Below, in pieces: positions 27,701 through 35,769 of a stretch of DNA of 55,500 nt (positions are counted from its first letter, which is position 1; each line of letters opens with the position of its first letter). The position numbers and the translations under genes were made by a program. Below the pieces are notes generated by a model that worked only from the letters and a program-made list of their open reading frames with translations, was not told where the DNA came from and ran no database searches. Source of the DNA: Gammaproteobacteria bacterium (GTDB lineage: Bacteria; Pseudomonadota; Gammaproteobacteria; Pseudomonadales; Azotimanducaceae); NCBI GenBank assembly GCA_026709365.1, contig JAPOTD010000062.1:66326-121825 (forward strand), read 5' to 3'.

Positions 27701-28060
27701 ATGAGCGAGCAAATCGCCTGGACCGTCGCGCTGGCCGCCGCCCTGCTCGTCTTCGTCGGCATCTACGCGCTGACGCGCCCCCTGCGCGGCCGCTTCCTGC
27801 GCGCTTGGCTGCGCGCCTTGAGCCTCGCCCTGATGCTCACCCCGGCGCCGGTGCCGAACTTTGCGGGCTACTACGCCCCCGCCGCCATCGTTGCGCTTTT
27901 TGAAGCCGCCTTCCAGCGCCAGGGCGAGCCCGCCCAGTCCCTGAAGCTGCTGCTGGCCACCGGCCTGCTGGCCACCGTCGCAGCGGCTCTGTGGTCATGG
28001 CTGGGGCCGCGCCGACGTCAAGCGAAGGCATCAGGCGGAAAGGGTCGGCAGCCGGAATAG
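27701..28060 (+). CDS. Small inner-membrane protein of unknown function next to rnd
   Basis: A 119-residue protein with about three membrane helices: VALAAALLVFVGIYALT, a central segment LRALSLALMLTPAPVPNFAGYYAPAAIVALFEAAFQ, and LLLATGLLATVAAALWSWLG, with a basic tail. The P-A-P-V-P-x-F/Y-x-G-x-Y-A-P motif recurs in a conserved gammaproteobacterial membrane family often found near rnd. Function unknown. It starts 19 bases after rnd, so is probably co-transcribed. Confidence 0.83.
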   Translation: MSEQIAWTVALAAALLVFVGIYALTRPLRGRFLRAWLRALSLALMLTPAPVPNFAGYYAPAAIVALFEAAFQRQGEPAQSLKLLLATGLLATVAAALWSWLGPRRRQAKASGGKGRQPE

Positions 28061-28136
28061 GACAAGAGCCTACGCAGGAGAGTGTCCGTGAGTGTCGGTA
28101 GGAGTGGGGGATGTGAAAATGCAGTGTTGTGCGGTT

Positions 28137-28201
28137 TCAGAACATACCGAATCTGACCCGTGCAACAGGCGCGCCCGCTTCGCGGGCGCGCCTGTTGCAC
28201 G
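28137..28201 (+). repeat. Dispersed box-plus-hairpin repeat, copy D (20-bp perfect stem)
   Basis: The box (CCGAATCTGACCC, 28147-28159) runs directly into a perfect palindrome: 28159-28178 pairs with 28182-28201, twenty base pairs around the loop TTC. Hairpin 1 is absent in this copy. The stem contains the GCGCCCGC core of copies B and C, extended on both sides. Co-oriented with the secreted-protein gene, ending 49 bases before its ATG. No T-run follows, so it is not a standard intrinsic terminator. Confidence 0.85.
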
Positions 28202-28250
28202 TTCACGCAAGATCGTGAACAATCCCGGCACCTTAACCGCGAGAACCAAG

Positions 28251-28598
28251 ATGGGAATTTCAAAGTACGGACTGATCGCGTTCGCCGCTTCGTTGACTTT
28301 GGCGTCGGGCACCGCCTTCGCCCAGCTGAGCGCCCCCTCCAGTGCCACGGCCATTACCGACGACGACTGCGTCGCCGCTTGGAGCCGGGCGGCCGCCAGC
28401 TCCTCCTGCACGACCGTGGTGCTCAATGCCGAAGCGGACTACCCGGGCGGCAGCTTGGTGAACAGGTGCGCCATCAAGGCCAATTGCGCCTCCGTGCCCG
28501 ATGGGGCCCACGACACCTTCAGCGACTACCATGGCGGGCCTGAGGGGGCCGAGACGCTGGTTAACTGCAGCGGAACGCTGAGCTTGACGAGCTGCTGA
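28251..28598 (+). CDS. Small secreted cysteine-rich protein, unknown function
   Basis: A 115-residue protein with signal peptide MGISKYGLIAFAASLTLASGTAFA, leaving a mature domain of about 90 residues with six cysteines (DDDCVAAW, SSSCTTVV, VNRCAIKANC, VNCSGTLSLTSC), an even number that suggests three disulfides. The domain has no recognisable enzyme motif. Ending in NCSGTL...C and the Cys spacing recall small lectin-like beta folds, but the similarity is too weak to name. ATG 28251 is used; the frame is open to 28092 through repeat D, which is not coding. It stands alone between the rnd operon and the efflux operon. Confidence 0.72.
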   Translation: MGISKYGLIAFAASLTLASGTAFAQLSAPSSATAITDDDCVAAWSRAAASSSCTTVVLNAEADYPGGSLVNRCAIKANCASVPDGAHDTFSDYHGGPEGAETLVNCSGTLSLTSC

Positions 28599-28755
28599 GC
28601 CCATCCTAGTGCCTCTTCGTACCTTGGCAAGGCGCGGCAATGCCTTGCGGCCGGCCCCGCATCGCATTTTGCCGGGGGCGAGGGGACCACGAGCAATCAT
28701 GCGATTCAGCCGGACAGGACGCTAGGCGGCCGCCGAAGCCACGGCCCGCGCCAAG

Positions 28756-30306
28756 GTGCCTTCGAAAGCAATGGGATTGTCCGGCATCGCACCTCCCAAG
28801 GCGCTGGCGGCCGGGACGGTCATCGGGTTGCTGGCGCTGCTCGCAGCCAGCCCATGCCGTTCGGATTCCACGCAACCCGAACCCATTGACCTCACGGTGC
28901 GCGAGGTGATCGTCCTGGCCCTGCGCCACAGCCGCTCGCTGGAGAACGCCAGGCTCAACCGGGCGGTTGAACGCTTCGCGCTGCGCATCGCCGAGGATGA
29001 GTTTCGGCCCAGGGTCACCTTGGACGCCTACACCGAGCGCAACGCCACGGATCGCGTGAACGAGACCGCCGGGGTTGGCTCCGCGGTCCGGCTGCGCATT
29101 CCCACCGGCGGCGAGCTCGCGGTCGCCTCCCGGGTAGCCGACCTCGGCGACGGCGCGCCGGCCTTCGCCTCCCACGCCGGCACGGTGGAACTCACCTTCG
29201 TCCAGCCGCTGCTGCGCGGCGCCGGGTTCGGCGTGGCCCGGGCGGCGCTGCGCACAGCAAGGGTCGGCGAGCAAATCAACATCCTTGCGTTCGAAGGCGC
29301 AGTGATCGACCTGACGTCGCAGGCCATCAGGGCCTATCGAGCCTACGTGCAGGCCGGGCGCCGGAACGAGATCGCTGAGCGCTCGCTGGAGCGGGCGCAG
29401 GACTTGCTGGAGGTCAACCGCTTGCTGGTCAAGGCCGGGCGCATGGCGGAACGCGACATCATCCAGACCGAAGCCGACATCGCCCGCCGGGAACTCGACG
29501 TGGTCGCCGCGCGCGGCGGCCTGGACGCGGCGCGGCTGCGCCTGATCGACCTCCTGGACCTCGACACCGGCACCGACTTCAAGCTGGCGGAGGAGCTGGG
29601 CGCCGACCAAGCGGAAACGGACCAGATCGACGTGCCGACCGCGCTGGAGCTCGCCTTGGCCAACCGACCGGACCACCACATCGGCCTGCTCAGCGTCGAA
29701 AACGCCGAAATCCAAGCGCTGGTGGCCCGCAACCAGCGGCTTTGGGATCTTTCCCTCACCTTGGGCAGAACCTTCATGGGCTCCGGCGACGACGCCGATG
29801 CCGCGCTCGGCGGCCTGGACCTCACCGGCAATCGGGTGAGCCTGGACCTCAGCGTTCCCGTCGGCCGGAGCGCCGCAGGCCAAGCCCAACTGGCCCATCG
29901 GCGGGCCGTCGCCAACCTCCAGGCGCAGCGCAATCGCCTTGACGACCTGCGCCAACGCATCGGCATCGAGGTCCGCAACGCCGTGCGCGACGTCCAACTG
30001 GCTGAGCAGCGGATGGAGCTGGCGCGCCGGGCAAAGTCGCTCTCCTTGCGCAAGACCGAGATCGAACGCGAGAAGCTGAACCTAGGCGTCACCACCAACT
30101 TTCAGATCGTCACCTTCGAGAGCGATCTGGTCAACGCCGAAAACGCCGAGCTTGATGCGCTGGTCGATCACCTCAACGCGGCCACGGCGCTGGACGTCAC
30201 GCTGGGCACGACCTTGCAGCGCTGGGGCATCGAGATCGACCGGGTGGAGCAAAGCGCCGACCGGGCCGAGCGCTTCGGGGTTGGCGGCAGCGGCGGGCCC
30301 CGATGA
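28756..30306 (+). CDS. TolC-family outer-membrane efflux protein
   Basis: A 516-residue outer-membrane factor with a signal peptide (TVIGLLALLAASPCRS) and two OEP repeats. The helical regions VREVIVLALRHSRSLENARLNRAVERFALRIAEDEFRPRV and QTEADIARRELDVVAARGGLDAARLRLIDLLDLD and the C-terminal GVTTNFQIVTFESDLVNAEN are typical. It forms the exit duct for the pump encoded by the next three genes. The start may be GTG 28756 or ATG 28771. It overlaps the adaptor gene by ATGA. The 157 bases before it hold no feature that I can identify. Confidence 0.92.
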   Translation: MPSKAMGLSGIAPPKALAAGTVIGLLALLAASPCRSDSTQPEPIDLTVREVIVLALRHSRSLENARLNRAVERFALRIAEDEFRPRVTLDAYTERNATDRVNETAGVGSAVRLRIPTGGELAVASRVADLGDGAPAFASHAGTVELTFVQPLLRGAGFGVARAALRTARVGEQINILAFEGAVIDLTSQAIRAYRAYVQAGRRNEIAERSLERAQDLLEVNRLLVKAGRMAERDIIQTEADIARRELDVVAARGGLDAARLRLIDLLDLDTGTDFKLAEELGADQAETDQIDVPTALELALANRPDHHIGLLSVENAEIQALVARNQRLWDLSLTLGRTFMGSGDDADAALGGLDLTGNRVSLDLSVPVGRSAAGQAQLAHRRAVANLQAQRNRLDDLRQRIGIEVRNAVRDVQLAEQRMELARRAKSLSLRKTEIEREKLNLGVTTNFQIVTFESDLVNAENAELDALVDHLNAATALDVTLGTTLQRWGIEIDRVEQSADRAERFGVGGSGGPR

Positions 30307-32105
30307 GCGCCACCGGGGAAGACCGGCCGGACAGCGGCGCACCGCCGGCGGAGGCGCTGCACGAGGCCATCCTCCAGACTTTGGCCAGCGCCGTGATCTC
30401 GCTTCGTCCGGACGGCGTGATCACGACCTTCAACGCCGCCGCCGCGGCGGTCACCGGCCTGACCCCAGCCGCCGTGGTCCAGCGCACGTTTGCCGAAGTC
30501 TTCCTCGGCATCGAGGACGCCGAGGACTTTGCGCAGGCGGTCCTGGACGCGGTTTACAAAGGCCCCTTGGTCAGGCAGCGGGTGATCGAGGCCGACTTCG
30601 GCGGCGGCGCCCGGGACCTGTCCATGAGCGTCTCCCGCATCGCCAGCGACGACGAGGCCGATGCCGGCGTCGCGGTGGTGTTCGAGGACATCACCGAAAT
30701 CCGGGAACTGCGCGCCAAGGAGCTCGCCCTGGCCCAGGAAGTCGAAGCGCAGCACAAGGAGCTGCGCAGCGCCTACCTGCGCCTTGAGGAGCGCAACCGC
30801 ACTCTTGCGGAGGCCAATCGGCAGACCCGGTTCGCGCGCATCATCGGCTTGGGCGCGGTGGTCGTGCTGCTCAGCGTGGCGGGCTTCTACGTTCTGGACC
30901 TTCGGCCCCAGGCGGGCAACGACGCTGCGGAGACGCCGGCAGCGGCGCCGACGCCCGACGAAGCCGTGGTGCTGACCGTGGCGCCGCAGGCCATGAACCG
31001 GACCATCACCTTGACCGGCCAGCTCGCCCCGCGCCGCGAGGTGGACATCACCAGCCCCATCAGCGGCAAGATCGCGGCCGTCCACGTGCGCTACGGCGCA
31101 CGGGTGGAGGCGGGCCAAGCGCTCGTTGAGCTCGATCCCACCGACATGCGCATCGACCACCGCGACGCCCAAGCGCGCCACATCAAGGCGGTCGAGCGGC
31201 TCGCCGAAGTCGAAAACTGGAACGACGGCGTCGAGGCGTCCCGGGCGCGGCGCAGCGTCGCCAGGGCGAAACTGGACCTTGAGGACAGCAGGGCGCGGCT
31301 TGAGGAGACCGCCTTCCTGTTGGAGCGCGGCGTCATCCCGAGTTCCGAGCACACCGCCGCCCAGCGCGGATTCACCAGCCGTCAGCTTGATCTCGAGGCG
31401 GCGGAGCAGGATCTCGCCAGCGTGATGCACAAGGGAGCCGCCGAAGTTCGGGTGGCGCAGCTGGAGCTTGCGAACGCCCGCGCCCGGCTCGACGAGCTCA
31501 CCGAAAACCTGCGCCTCTCCGTGCTCAAGGCGCCGGTCGCCGGCGTGGTGATGCGGCCGCCGGCCGCCGAGGGCGGGGGCGGCGGCGGGCGTGACGGCCG
31601 GCTCGCCAGCGGCGATGCCGTCACCCAGGGCGAACGCCTGATGATTGTCGGCGACCTTGAGGGACTGGCAGTGGACGGCCGCATCGATGAGGTGGACATC
31701 ATCAACGTCTCGGTCGGCAACGAAGTGCGGGTCAGCGGCGACGCCTTCCCCAACACCGTGCTGCTGGGCACGCTCGAACGGGTTTCGTCCGAAGCTACGG
31801 CGGCCTCGCGCTCGCTGCCGTTCTTTGAGGTCACCGCGGTTGTGCCGAGCCTCACCCCAAGCCAGCGCGCCGCCGTGCGCATCGGCATGTCCGCCGTGTT
31901 GGAAGTGGTCATCCGCCGGGAGGCCGAAGCCCTGCTCGTGCCGCTCGCCGCCATCGCGCTGGTCGGTAGCCAGCCGACCGTTCATCGGGTCGGCGACGAC
32001 GGCCCCATTCCCGTTCCGGTGGTGGTTGGCGAAACCACGGTCGGGCAGATCGAGATTCTTGAAGGCGTAGCACCCGGCGACCGGATTCTGGTGATGGAGC
32101 GCTAG
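30303..32105 (+). CDS. PAS domain fused to a membrane-fusion (MacA/HlyD-type) efflux adaptor
   Basis: A 600-residue fusion. Residues about 21-135 form a PAS domain with PAC end (LQTLASAVISLRPDGVITTFNAAAAAVTGL ... GVAVVFEDITEIRELRAKE). A coiled coil follows (about 138-178), then one membrane helix (about 179-200, RIIGLGAVVVLLSVAGFYVL). The rest is a periplasmic adaptor: TLTGQLAPRREVDITSPISGKIAAVHVRYGARVEAGQALVELDP, a long helical hairpin (about 290-400), the second lipoyl half (LRLSVLKAPVAGVVMRP) with a Gly-rich loop, and beta-barrel/MP domains. Normal MacA-type adaptors have only a short cytoplasmic tail. The PAS domain would lie in the cytoplasm and could gate or tether the pump. Two bases separate it from the ATPase gene. 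Confidence 0.92.
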   Translation: MSATGEDRPDSGAPPAEALHEAILQTLASAVISLRPDGVITTFNAAAAAVTGLTPAAVVQRTFAEVFLGIEDAEDFAQAVLDAVYKGPLVRQRVIEADFGGGARDLSMSVSRIASDDEADAGVAVVFEDITEIRELRAKELALAQEVEAQHKELRSAYLRLEERNRTLAEANRQTRFARIIGLGAVVVLLSVAGFYVLDLRPQAGNDAAETPAAAPTPDEAVVLTVAPQAMNRTITLTGQLAPRREVDITSPISGKIAAVHVRYGARVEAGQALVELDPTDMRIDHRDAQARHIKAVERLAEVENWNDGVEASRARRSVARAKLDLEDSRARLEETAFLLERGVIPSSEHTAAQRGFTSRQLDLEAAEQDLASVMHKGAAEVRVAQLELANARARLDELTENLRLSVLKAPVAGVVMRPPAAEGGGGGGRDGRLASGDAVTQGERLMIVGDLEGLAVDGRIDEVDIINVSVGNEVRVSGDAFPNTVLLGTLERVSSEATAASRSLPFFEVTAVVPSLTPSQRAAVRIGMSAVLEVVIRREAEALLVPLAAIALVGSQPTVHRVGDDGPIPVPVVVGETTVGQIEILEGVAPGDRILVMER

Positions 32106-32107
32106 CC

Positions 32108-32971
32108 ATGAACGTCTTGGCAACCGCCCGTCGGCAAGCGGCGCGAGGCGCCCGAATGGTCCGCACCGCCCTCCACGCCGGTTCCGGCCTTGCGCGCCGG
32201 AAGGGGGGCCAACGCAGCCGCCAGGCAGCGCCCATTGACGGCGGGCCGCTGCTGCGCCTTTCCGGGGTGGTCAAGCGCTATGCCATTGGACCGGTGGAAA
32301 CGGAGGTGCTCAGGGGCGTTGACCTCGACGTGGGCGCCGGCGGCCTGCTCTCAATCATGGGCGAATCCGGTTCCGGCAAGTCCACGCTGCTGAACATCAT
32401 GGGCCTGCTCGACCGCCCGACGGCGGGTTCCATCCAAGTGGCCGGCCGCAACGTCTCGGCAATGAGCGACGATGAGCTGTCCGACACGCGCAATCAAAGC
32501 ATCGGATTCGTGTTTCAGGCGTTCCGCCTGCTGCCGCGCCTGACCGCCTTGGAGAACGTCGCGCTGCCGCTCACCTACCAAGGGATCGACGGCGTCGAGG
32601 CTCGAGAGCGGGCGCAAGGCATGCTGCGCAAGGTGGCGATGGGCAATCGCTCGGATCACCGCCCGGACCAGCTATCCGGCGGCCAGCAGCAGCGCGTCGC
32701 CATCGCGCGGGCGCTGGTGGCGTCACCCGCCCTAGTGCTTGCGGATGAGCCGACGGGCGCCTTGGATCCGAACACCGGCCGCGAGATCATGCAGTTGTTT
32801 CGCGAACTGAACGAATCCGACGGCATCGCCGTGGTGATCATCACCCATGACCGAGCCGTGGCCCGCCAATGCGCCGAGAACGTGGATCTCGTGGATGGCC
32901 GCATCACGGCTGCCGGTGGCGTCGCCCCTGCATCCGCATCGCCGGAAACGGCCGAGGGGGCTGGGGAATGA
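32108..32971 (+). CDS. MacB-type ABC transporter ATPase
   Basis: A 287-residue ATPase of the MacB/LolD class. Walker A GESGSGKST (residues 85-93), Q-loop FVFQAFRLLPRLTALENVALPL, signature LSGGQQQRVAIARAL, Walker B LVLADEPTGALD, and H-loop VIITHD are all intact. It has an unusual N-terminal basic extension of about 45 residues (ARRQAARGARMVRTALHAG...) before the domain. The C-terminal tail is Ala/Pro-rich. The stop overlaps the permease start. Confidence 0.95.
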   Translation: MNVLATARRQAARGARMVRTALHAGSGLARRKGGQRSRQAAPIDGGPLLRLSGVVKRYAIGPVETEVLRGVDLDVGAGGLLSIMGESGSGKSTLLNIMGLLDRPTAGSIQVAGRNVSAMSDDELSDTRNQSIGFVFQAFRLLPRLTALENVALPLTYQGIDGVEARERAQGMLRKVAMGNRSDHRPDQLSGGQQQRVAIARALVASPALVLADEPTGALDPNTGREIMQLFRELNESDGIAVVIITHDRAVARQCAENVDLVDGRITAAGGVAPASASPETAEGAGE

Positions 32972-34161
32972 CCATGCCCGCCGCCACCCATGCCCGCGAG
33001 GCCGCCCGCAGCCTGCGCGCCGCCGGACAGCGAACGCTGCTGGCCCTGACCGGGATCGTCATCGGCATTGGCGCCGTGATTGCGCTGCTCACCGTCGGGG
33101 ACATCGCCAAGTCGGAGGCGCACAGACAGTTTCAGTCACTCGGCACGGACATGCTGTCGCTGGTTGACGTCACGCGACACCGGAACTCACTCAAGCTGAC
33201 GGACATGCTCGATGCGACCGATGTCGCCGATCTGGAGCGGTTGCCGACCATCAAGGCGGCGGCCCCGTTCACGATGGATTCGACGGAACTCAACCTGGGC
33301 GGCCGACCGCAACAGTCCATTCAGCGCATTGGGGTGACCGCCGCATTCCGCAGCATGTACGACGTCGAGTTGACGGCCGGGCGCTTCATCACGCCGTTCG
33401 ACAACCGCCAACCCTTCGCCGTGCTGGGCGCCAACGTCGCCAGAACCCTGCTGGAGAGCGGCATGGCACCCGAGGTCGGCATGCGGCTCCAGCTCGGCGA
33501 AGGCATCTTCACGGTCGTCGGAACGCTCGCCACCGCCCATTCCGGCCCGCTCGGCACCCGGCTGGATGACAACGTGCTCATCCCCCTGGAGTTGGCGCTG
33601 CGCGAGCTGGCCACCAAGAGGCTGCAGGGCATCACGCTGCGCACGGCCCCGGACGTTCACTACTTGGCGGCCACCCGGGAGATCCAGGACCACTTCCGAT
33701 TCACCGCTCCCGACCTGAGCGTCCGCGTGGACAGCCCGGTGCCGATCATCGAGCAGATGGAGGCGCAGATGCGGCTGTTCGCGCTGCTGCTCGGCGCGGT
33801 TGGCGGCATCTCGCTGGTGGTGGGCGGGTTCGGGGTGATGAACGCCATGCTGGCATCGGTTGCGGAACGCCGGCTGGAGATCGGCATCCGGCGCGCCCTG
33901 GGCGCGAGGCGCAGCGACGTGCAGCGGCAGTTTCTGGCCGAAGCCGTGCTTCTGTGCCTGGTGGGGGGCATGCTCGGCGCACTGCTCGGCGTCGGCGCTG
34001 CGGCCATCATCAGCGCCGTGGCCAATTGGACTTGGCAATGGTCAGCCACCGCTGTGGTTCTGGGGGTCGGCACAGCCTGTGCGGCGGGCCTGTTCTTCGG
34101 CCTGTACCCGGCCAGGCAAGCCGCCCTGCTGGACCCGATCGCCGCCATGCGCGACCGCTGA
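32968..34161 (+). CDS. MacB-like ABC transporter permease (FtsX domain)
   Basis: A 397-residue inner-membrane permease with the MacB layout: helix 1 (LLALTGIVIGIGAVIALLTVG), a periplasmic core domain (about 45-260), and three C-terminal helices (LFALLLGAVGGISLVVGGFGVMNAML, CLVGGMLGALLGVGAAAIISAV, ATAVVLGVGTACAAGLFFGLYPARQAALLDPIAAMR). The GxRRALGARRxDVxxQFLAEA coupling loop is present. ATG 32968 overlaps the ATPase stop; the open frame upstream lies in the ATPase gene. With TolC and the PAS-adaptor it makes a complete tripartite mechanotransmission pump, whose cargo could be an antibiotic, lipid or peptide. Confidence 0.95.
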   Translation: MTMPAATHAREAARSLRAAGQRTLLALTGIVIGIGAVIALLTVGDIAKSEAHRQFQSLGTDMLSLVDVTRHRNSLKLTDMLDATDVADLERLPTIKAAAPFTMDSTELNLGGRPQQSIQRIGVTAAFRSMYDVELTAGRFITPFDNRQPFAVLGANVARTLLESGMAPEVGMRLQLGEGIFTVVGTLATAHSGPLGTRLDDNVLIPLELALRELATKRLQGITLRTAPDVHYLAATREIQDHFRFTAPDLSVRVDSPVPIIEQMEAQMRLFALLLGAVGGISLVVGGFGVMNAMLASVAERRLEIGIRRALGARRSDVQRQFLAEAVLLCLVGGMLGALLGVGAAAIISAVANWTWQWSATAVVLGVGTACAAGLFFGLYPARQAALLDPIAAMRDR

Positions 34162-34483
34162 CCGCCCGGAATGTCCCGCGGTCGCAACCGGTCGCATCCA
34201 CGCCACGCGACTCCTGCCGCTCGACAACCTCGATCCACCTAGCCGCCGTCCGGGATCAGAAAATCGTAGCTTTCCGTTGCCCTCAAAAGCCTTGCCGTTG
34301 CTGGCTTTCCGGCCAAGGCACCCATCTCAGTCTCCCTACCTGTACCACTTCCAGAACCGGCGCCACGCGCCATGACCCGACGGTTTTTGGGGTGTTGTGC
34401 GGTGTGGGCGAAAGATAAGGGCGTCAGCCCGAGTGTTGCACCAACGTGGTTAAGGAACGGCGGACAGTTCTCGGACTTAGGAG
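34162..34483. other. Intergenic stretch after the efflux operon, no supported gene
   Basis: 322 bases. I see no convincing gene. On the minus strand a possible 28-codon frame follows AGGGAG (about 34325, MGALAGKPATARLLRA...) but has no family support. Composition is lower in G+C than the neighbours, as is the rest of the gap (34664-34896), consistent with decayed foreign DNA around the small phage-like ORF. Confidence 0.4.
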
Positions 34484-34663
34484 CTAGCCAGTGGGAAAGA
34501 AAAGCCGGACAACCGCCAATGTAATCAATGCGGCGGAAACCATACCACCCACCACACCTCCCAGAACCCATGCCTTGGTTGCCATGTGCTCCATATGTGC
34601 TTCCAATCGGGTGACTCGGCCCGCAAGGTCGTCACTTCGGATTGCTGTTGGCTCTTGGGCCAT
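34484..34663 (-). CDS. Small phage-like (XhlA-type) membrane/coiled-coil protein, 59 aa
   Basis: A 59-codon frame from ATG 34663 to TAG at 34484-34486. The protein has a heptad-like head (DDLAGRVTRLEAHMEHMATK) and one membrane helix (AWVLGGVVGGMVSAALITLAVVRLFF). This coiled coil plus anchor layout is that of XhlA-like proteins found beside phage holins. A ribosome-binding site (AGGAAG or GGAG) precedes the ATG. The opposite-strand frame is composition shadow. It stands alone in a 735-base gap, so is probably a phage remnant or a domesticated small membrane protein. Confidence 0.6.
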   Translation of the reverse strand: MAQEPTAIRSDDLAGRVTRLEAHMEHMATKAWVLGGVVGGMVSAALITLAVVRLFFPTG

Positions 34664-34896
34664 GACTCCGGCTTCCTGTTGGTGTGACTAATCGCTACTG
34701 TATCAAAGGAGTGTGCGGGCGCAAACTCAATAGCTGACTTTCCCTTCCCACGCGCTTGATTAACTGTGCTTGATTAACCCCGGCAGGCTCCATTAAAGTG
34801 CCGGCTTTGCAACGCTGGTGCTGACGGTGCCGCTCCGCTGCGGCGCTTCGGGCGTTTCGCGTCGCCTCCACTTCGAGAGAACCCAAGGGAAGTCCC

Positions 34897-35745
34897 ATGA
34901 TTTTTGACAGCACCGACACCTACATTTCCACCGACGAGCTGAGCATGGCCGTGGACGCGGCGGTCAAGCTTGAACGCCCCCTGCTGGTCAAGGGGGAGCC
35001 CGGCACCGGCAAGACCATGCTGGCGGAGGAGGTCGCCAAGACCTTGGGGCTGCGGCTCATTCAGTGGCACATCAAGTCGAGCACCAAGGCAATCAATGGC
35101 CTCTACGAGTACGACGCCGTCTCCCGGCTGCGCGATTCACAGCTCGGCGACGAGCGGGTCGGGGACATCCGCAACTACATCAAGAAGGGCAAGCTGTGGG
35201 AGGCGTTCGAGTCCGAGGAGCGGGTGGTGCTGCTGATCGACGAGATCGACAAAGCCGACATCGAGTTTCCCAACGACCTGCTGCAGGAGCTCGACCGCAT
35301 GGAGTTCTTCGTTTACGAGCTCTCCGAGACCATCACGGCCAAGCATCGGCCCATCGTGGTGATCACCTCCAACAACGAGAAGGAGCTGCCTGACGCCTTC
35401 CTGCGACGCTGCTTCTTCCACTACATCAACTTTCCCGACCGGGAGACGATGCACGACATCATCGAGGTCCACTTCCCGTCCATCAAGAACGAGCTGGTCA
35501 AGGAGGCGATGGAGATCTTCTTCGACGTGCGCAAGGTTCCCGGCTTGAAGAAGAAGCCCTCCACATCGGAGCTGATCGACTGGCTCAAGCTCCTGATGGC
35601 GGATGACATCCCCGACGAGATCCTGACCAACCGGGACGCCAGCAAGGCCATCCCGCCCCTGTACGGCGCGTTGGTCAAGAACGAGCAGGACGTCCACCTG
35701 CTTGAGCGGCTCGCCTTCATGAACCGCCGCGACGCCCGCGGCTGA
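34897..35745 (+). CDS. MoxR-family AAA+ ATPase
   Basis: A 282-residue AAA+ protein. Walker A VKGEPGTGKT (residues 31-40), HIKSSTKAINGLYEYDAVSRLRDSQ (MoxR-type insert), Walker B VVLLIDEIDKADIEFPNDLLQELDRMEF, sensor 1 VVITSNNEKELPDAFLRRCFFHYINFPD with the arginine finger. These ATPases act with a von Willebrand A partner as chaperones for metal or cofactor insertion or enzyme activation. The partner is the next gene, 24 bases downstream. Which client they serve is not evident here. Confidence 0.93.
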   Translation: MIFDSTDTYISTDELSMAVDAAVKLERPLLVKGEPGTGKTMLAEEVAKTLGLRLIQWHIKSSTKAINGLYEYDAVSRLRDSQLGDERVGDIRNYIKKGKLWEAFESEERVVLLIDEIDKADIEFPNDLLQELDRMEFFVYELSETITAKHRPIVVITSNNEKELPDAFLRRCFFHYINFPDRETMHDIIEVHFPSIKNELVKEAMEIFFDVRKVPGLKKKPSTSELIDWLKLLMADDIPDEILTNRDASKAIPPLYGALVKNEQDVHLLERLAFMNRRDARG

Positions 35746-35769
35746 GCGGCGCCCGCGCCGGCCACCCCC

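Noticed and set aside
30168-32123. 651-residue minus-strand frame opposite the PAS-adaptor gene
   Set aside because: No motifs, His/Gly-rich, and the plus-strand protein is unmistakable.
34239-34571. 110-codon minus-strand frame in the gap after the permease gene
   Set aside because: It overlaps the better-supported 59-codon ORF on the same strand in another frame and has no recognisable motif.
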